Shown: one piece after another, positions 61,748 through 64,000 of the stretch
How the letters are laid out: every line of letters starts with the position of its first letter
Position numbering within the stretch: the first letter of the stretch is position 1
Assembly: GCA_000230955.3 (NCBI GenBank)
Contig: CP007060.1
Span: 1-64,000, forward strand
DNA length: 64,000 nucleotides
Direction of reading: 5' to 3'
DNA from: Halobacterium sp. DL1
Lineage (GTDB): Archaea; Halobacteriota; Halobacteria; Halobacteriales; Halobacteriaceae
Notes under the pieces: generated by a model
What the model saw: the letters and a program-made list of their open reading frames with translations, nothing else
Databases searched by the model: none
What the model was told of the DNA's origin: nothing
Program-made: the position numbers and the translations under genes

Positions 61748-62992
61748 ATGAAAGCGAGCGAACAGGAGCCGCTCGACGTCGAGCGCATCCGCGAGGACTT
61801 CCCCATCCTCGAGCGCGAGGTATCCGACGGGAAGCAACTCGTCTACCTCGACAACGCGGCGACCGCGCAGACGCCCGACCAGGTCGTCGACGTCATCGCG
61901 GACTACTACCGGCGGTACAACGCGAACGTCCACCGCGGCATCCACCAGTTGAGCCAGGAGGCCTCCGTCGCCTACGAGGACGCCCACGACCGCCTCGCGG
62001 AGTTCGTCGGCGCCGACGGCCGCGAGGAGATGGTGTTCACGAAGAACACCACGGAGTGCGAGAACCTCGTCGCAGGCGCGTGGGGACTGAACGAACTCGG
62101 GCCCGGCGACGAGGTCGTGCTCACGGAGATGGAACACCACGCCTCCCTCGTCACGTGGCAGCAGGTCGCCAAGCGCACGGGCGCCGAGGTGAAGTACATC
62201 CCCGTCACCGACGAGGGCTACCTCGACATGGACGCGGCCGCGGAACTCATCACCGACGACACCCAGCTGGTCAACGCCGTCCACGTCTCGAACACCCTCG
62301 GGACCGTCAACCCGGTCGCCGACCTCGCGGACCTCGCCCACGACCACGACGCGCTGTTCTTCGTCGACGGCGCGCAGTCCGCTCCCACCCGCCCCGTCGA
62401 CGTCAAGGAGATGGACGCGGACTTCTTCGCGTTCTCCGGCCACAAGATGCTCGGCCCGACCGGCATCGGCTGTCTGTACGGCAAGCGCCACCTCCTCGAG
62501 GAGATGGAGCCCCACCTCTACGGCGGCAGTATGATCGAACGCGTCACCTTCGAGGACTCGACGTGGGCGGACCTCCCGTGGAAGTTCGAGGCCGGCACGC
62601 CCGTCATCGCGCAGGGTATCGCGCTCTCGGCGGCCGTCGACTACCTCGACGACGTCGGCATGGAGCGCATCCAGGCCCACGAGGAGCGCCTGACGGGGTA
62701 CGCCTACGACCAGCTGGACGCCCACGACGACGTCGACATCCTCGGCCCGCCGGGCGACGACCGCGGCGCCGTCGTCTCGTTCAACGTCGACGGCATCCAC
62801 GCCCACGACCTCTCGACCATCCTCAACGACTACGGCGTCGCCATCCGCGCGGGCGACCACTGTACCCAGCCACTCCACCAGAAACTCGGCATCCCCGCGT
62901 CCACCCGTGCGTCGTTCTACCTCTACAACACGAAGTCGGAGGTGGACGCGCTCGTCGAGGGCGTCGACGCAGCCCGCGATATCTTTAACTGA
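61748..62992 (+). CDS. sufS: Cysteine desulfurase SufS
   Basis: It removes sulfur from cysteine for iron-sulfur clusters. The 414-residue PLP enzyme has the N terminus VYLDNAATAQTPDQV, HASLVTWQQVA, the PLP lysine in FSGHKMLGP (Lys233) and the active-site cysteine in AGDHCTQPL (Cys372), as in the group II type. A T-run follows the stop (62997-63001). It is followed by sufU. Confidence 0.96.
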   Translation: MKASEQEPLDVERIREDFPILEREVSDGKQLVYLDNAATAQTPDQVVDVIADYYRRYNANVHRGIHQLSQEASVAYEDAHDRLAEFVGADGREEMVFTKNTTECENLVAGAWGLNELGPGDEVVLTEMEHHASLVTWQQVAKRTGAEVKYIPVTDEGYLDMDAAAELITDDTQLVNAVHVSNTLGTVNPVADLADLAHDHDALFFVDGAQSAPTRPVDVKEMDADFFAFSGHKMLGPTGIGCLYGKRHLLEEMEPHLYGGSMIERVTFEDSTWADLPWKFEAGTPVIAQGIALSAAVDYLDDVGMERIQAHEERLTGYAYDQLDAHDDVDILGPPGDDRGAVVSFNVDGIHAHDLSTILNDYGVAIRAGDHCTQPLHQKLGIPASTRASFYLYNTKSEVDALVEGVDAARDIFN

Positions 62993-63234
62993 GCACTTTT
63001 TCCAGCGCTCGCGGCCTCCGGCCGCTCGCTTGCAAAAACTTGCGGAAAAACCACTCCTCGCTCCCGTCGCGCCCTCCGGGCGCGCTGGTCACTCGTCGGC
63101 CCGCGCTCACTACGTTCGCGCGGTGAATCTCTTCGCTCGGGCTTTCCAAGCCGCTCGCTCGAGAATGCGAGACCAGTGGGCAGTCTCGGCCGCGCGGAAC
63201 GCTTTTAGGGCGTTCTACCCTACCAGCAGTCAAG
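62993..63234. other. sufS-sufU intergenic region
   Basis: Starts with a TTTTT terminator for sufS. Contains GC-rich inverted repeats, including gcgccctccgggcgcgc near 63068-63084, and another GCG/CGC repeat copy near 63102. TATA-like gcttttaggg (about 63200-63209) serves sufU. No gene is supported. Confidence 0.55.
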
Positions 63235-63660
63235 ATGAGTATGGGCTCGGACATGTACCGGCAGCAGATTCTGGACCACTACCGCAACCCCCGGAATCAC
63301 GGTGAACTCGGCGACCCGACGTTCAGCCACGAGGGGTACAACCCGTCCTGTGGCGACGAACTGGAGTTCGACGTGGAACTCACCGAGGACGGGGAGACCA
63401 TCGAGCGCGTGGCGTTCCGCGGCGAGGGCTGTGCCATCAGCCAGGCCTCCGCGAGCATGCTCTCCCAGGAACTCCCGGGGATGACGCTCGACGAGGTCGC
63501 CGACCTCGACCGCGACGACGTCCTCGAGATGCTCGGCGTCGAGGTGACGCCGATGCGCATCAAGTGTGCGGTGCTCGCGGAGAAGGTCGTCCAGGACGGC
63601 GCGCGGATCTACGAGGGCGAGGCCGAGGTCGACCAGACGACCACCGAGGACGACGCGTAG
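63235..63660 (+). CDS. sufU: Iron-sulfur cluster scaffold SufU
   Basis: The 141-residue protein starts MSMGSDMYRQQILDHYRNPR and has the three conserved cysteines Cys39 (PSCGDE), Cys66 (GEGCAISQAS) and Cys111 (IKCAVL), as in SufU, with the insert GDELEFDVEL typical of the scaffold/sulfur-transfer type. It receives sulfur from SufS. Own promoter suggests regulation separate from sufS. Confidence 0.95.
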   Translation: MSMGSDMYRQQILDHYRNPRNHGELGDPTFSHEGYNPSCGDELEFDVELTEDGETIERVAFRGEGCAISQASASMLSQELPGMTLDEVADLDRDDVLEMLGVEVTPMRIKCAVLAEKVVQDGARIYEGEAEVDQTTTEDDA

Positions 63661-63711
63661 CCCGACACCCACCCGAATTCTTTTGTCGAGCGGCTGTGAT
63701 GTAGCACCCGT

Positions 63712-64000
63712 ATGCCCTCCAGACGGCTCGCAGCGGCCCTCGTAGCGATGGTGCTGCTCTCCGGTTGTTCGATGCTTCCCGGTGGCGGCGGTGGTGACGC
63801 GCCCGCGGAACGGACCAGCCCGAACTACCACGAACTCGCGTTCTACTCGCACACGGACGGCGCGCCCTACGACGGCACGCTCACCGTGACGAAGGACGGC
63901 GAACCAGTCCACGAGACCACCCTCGACGGTGACGGAAACGGAACCTACCTAAACGTCACCAGGTTCGACGAACCCGGTCCGTACACTGTTGTCGTGGACA
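63712..64000 (+). CDS. Lipoprotein, partial (cut by the right edge)
   Basis: The protein starts MPSRRLAAALVAMVLLSGCS: a twin arginine, a hydrophobic core and a lipobox LSGC with the modified Cys19. Tat-dependent lipoproteins of this kind are common in haloarchaea. After the cysteine come Gly-rich linker residues, then NYHELAFYSHTDGAPYDGTL, suggesting an Ig-like or binding domain. The frame is open to the window end, so the C terminus is missing. Confidence 0.8.
   Translation, partial: MPSRRLAAALVAMVLLSGCSMLPGGGGGDAPAERTSPNYHELAFYSHTDGAPYDGTLTVTKDGEPVHETTLDGDGNGTYLNVTRFDEPGPYTVVVD

Overview
The window looks like haloarchaeal chromosome. GC is high, proteins are acidic, starts are ATG or GTG with some TTG, and many genes have a TATA-like box about 27-30 nt before the start codon, which suggests leaderless transcripts. 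The layout at the left end (an inverted pair of long origin repeats around an AT-rich stretch, next to an orc1/cdc6 gene) resembles the oriC1 region known from Halobacterium, so a Halobacteriaceae member is likely. No complete transposase, phage, CRISPR or recognisable defence island was found.

Layout. 1-6.6 kb: replication origin, orc1, a doxX gene facing a small HTH/membrane-protein pair, signal peptidase sec11, and polD1 (the DNA polymerase D small subunit), which carries a further origin repeat inside its coding sequence. 6.6-16 kb: DUF2061 protein, NAD-dependent DNA ligase, class V aminotransferase, an MFS transporter, and a methionine cluster (sulfhydrylase - metX - second sulfhydrylase). 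16-22 kb: two paralogous four-helix membrane proteins, serB, a hydrolase, an HTH activator, serA and a thioesterase. 22-28 kb: MFS transporter, sensor kinase, threonine synthase, zinc ribbon, TrmB-like regulator.

28-37 kb: a complete LysW-type arginine pathway on the minus strand (argG-argH, then argW-argX-argC-argB-argD-lysK-argF). The 54-codon carrier gene argW ends in EDWGE. 37-47 kb: small membrane proteins, a 2H phosphoesterase-like protein, an XPD/DinG-like helicase, CDF transporter, phosphoesterase, threonine aldolase, M29 aminopeptidase and zinc-ribbon protein. At 47 kb there is tRNA-Arg(TCT), with a 22-bp copy of its 3' end 100 bp away.

47-61.5 kb: MFS transporter, a nucleotide kinase-like gene with its UPF0201 partner, a split MgtE pair, ffh, an orphan molybdenum hydroxylase large subunit, ftsY, pfdA, a methyltransferase, eif6, rpl31e, rpl39e, thpR, a TPR protein and DUF424. 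ffh, ftsY, pfdA, eif6 and the two ribosomal proteins form a protein-synthesis and targeting block. 61.5-64 kb: a long hairpin element, sufS, sufU, and a lipoprotein cut by the right edge.

The features most worth following are the origin-repeat array extending about 5 kb into polD1, the tRNA-end duplication, the hairpin element before sufS, several symmetric operator-like sites, and the paralogous membrane pair. All functional names come from reading motifs and overall resemblance; no database search was run.
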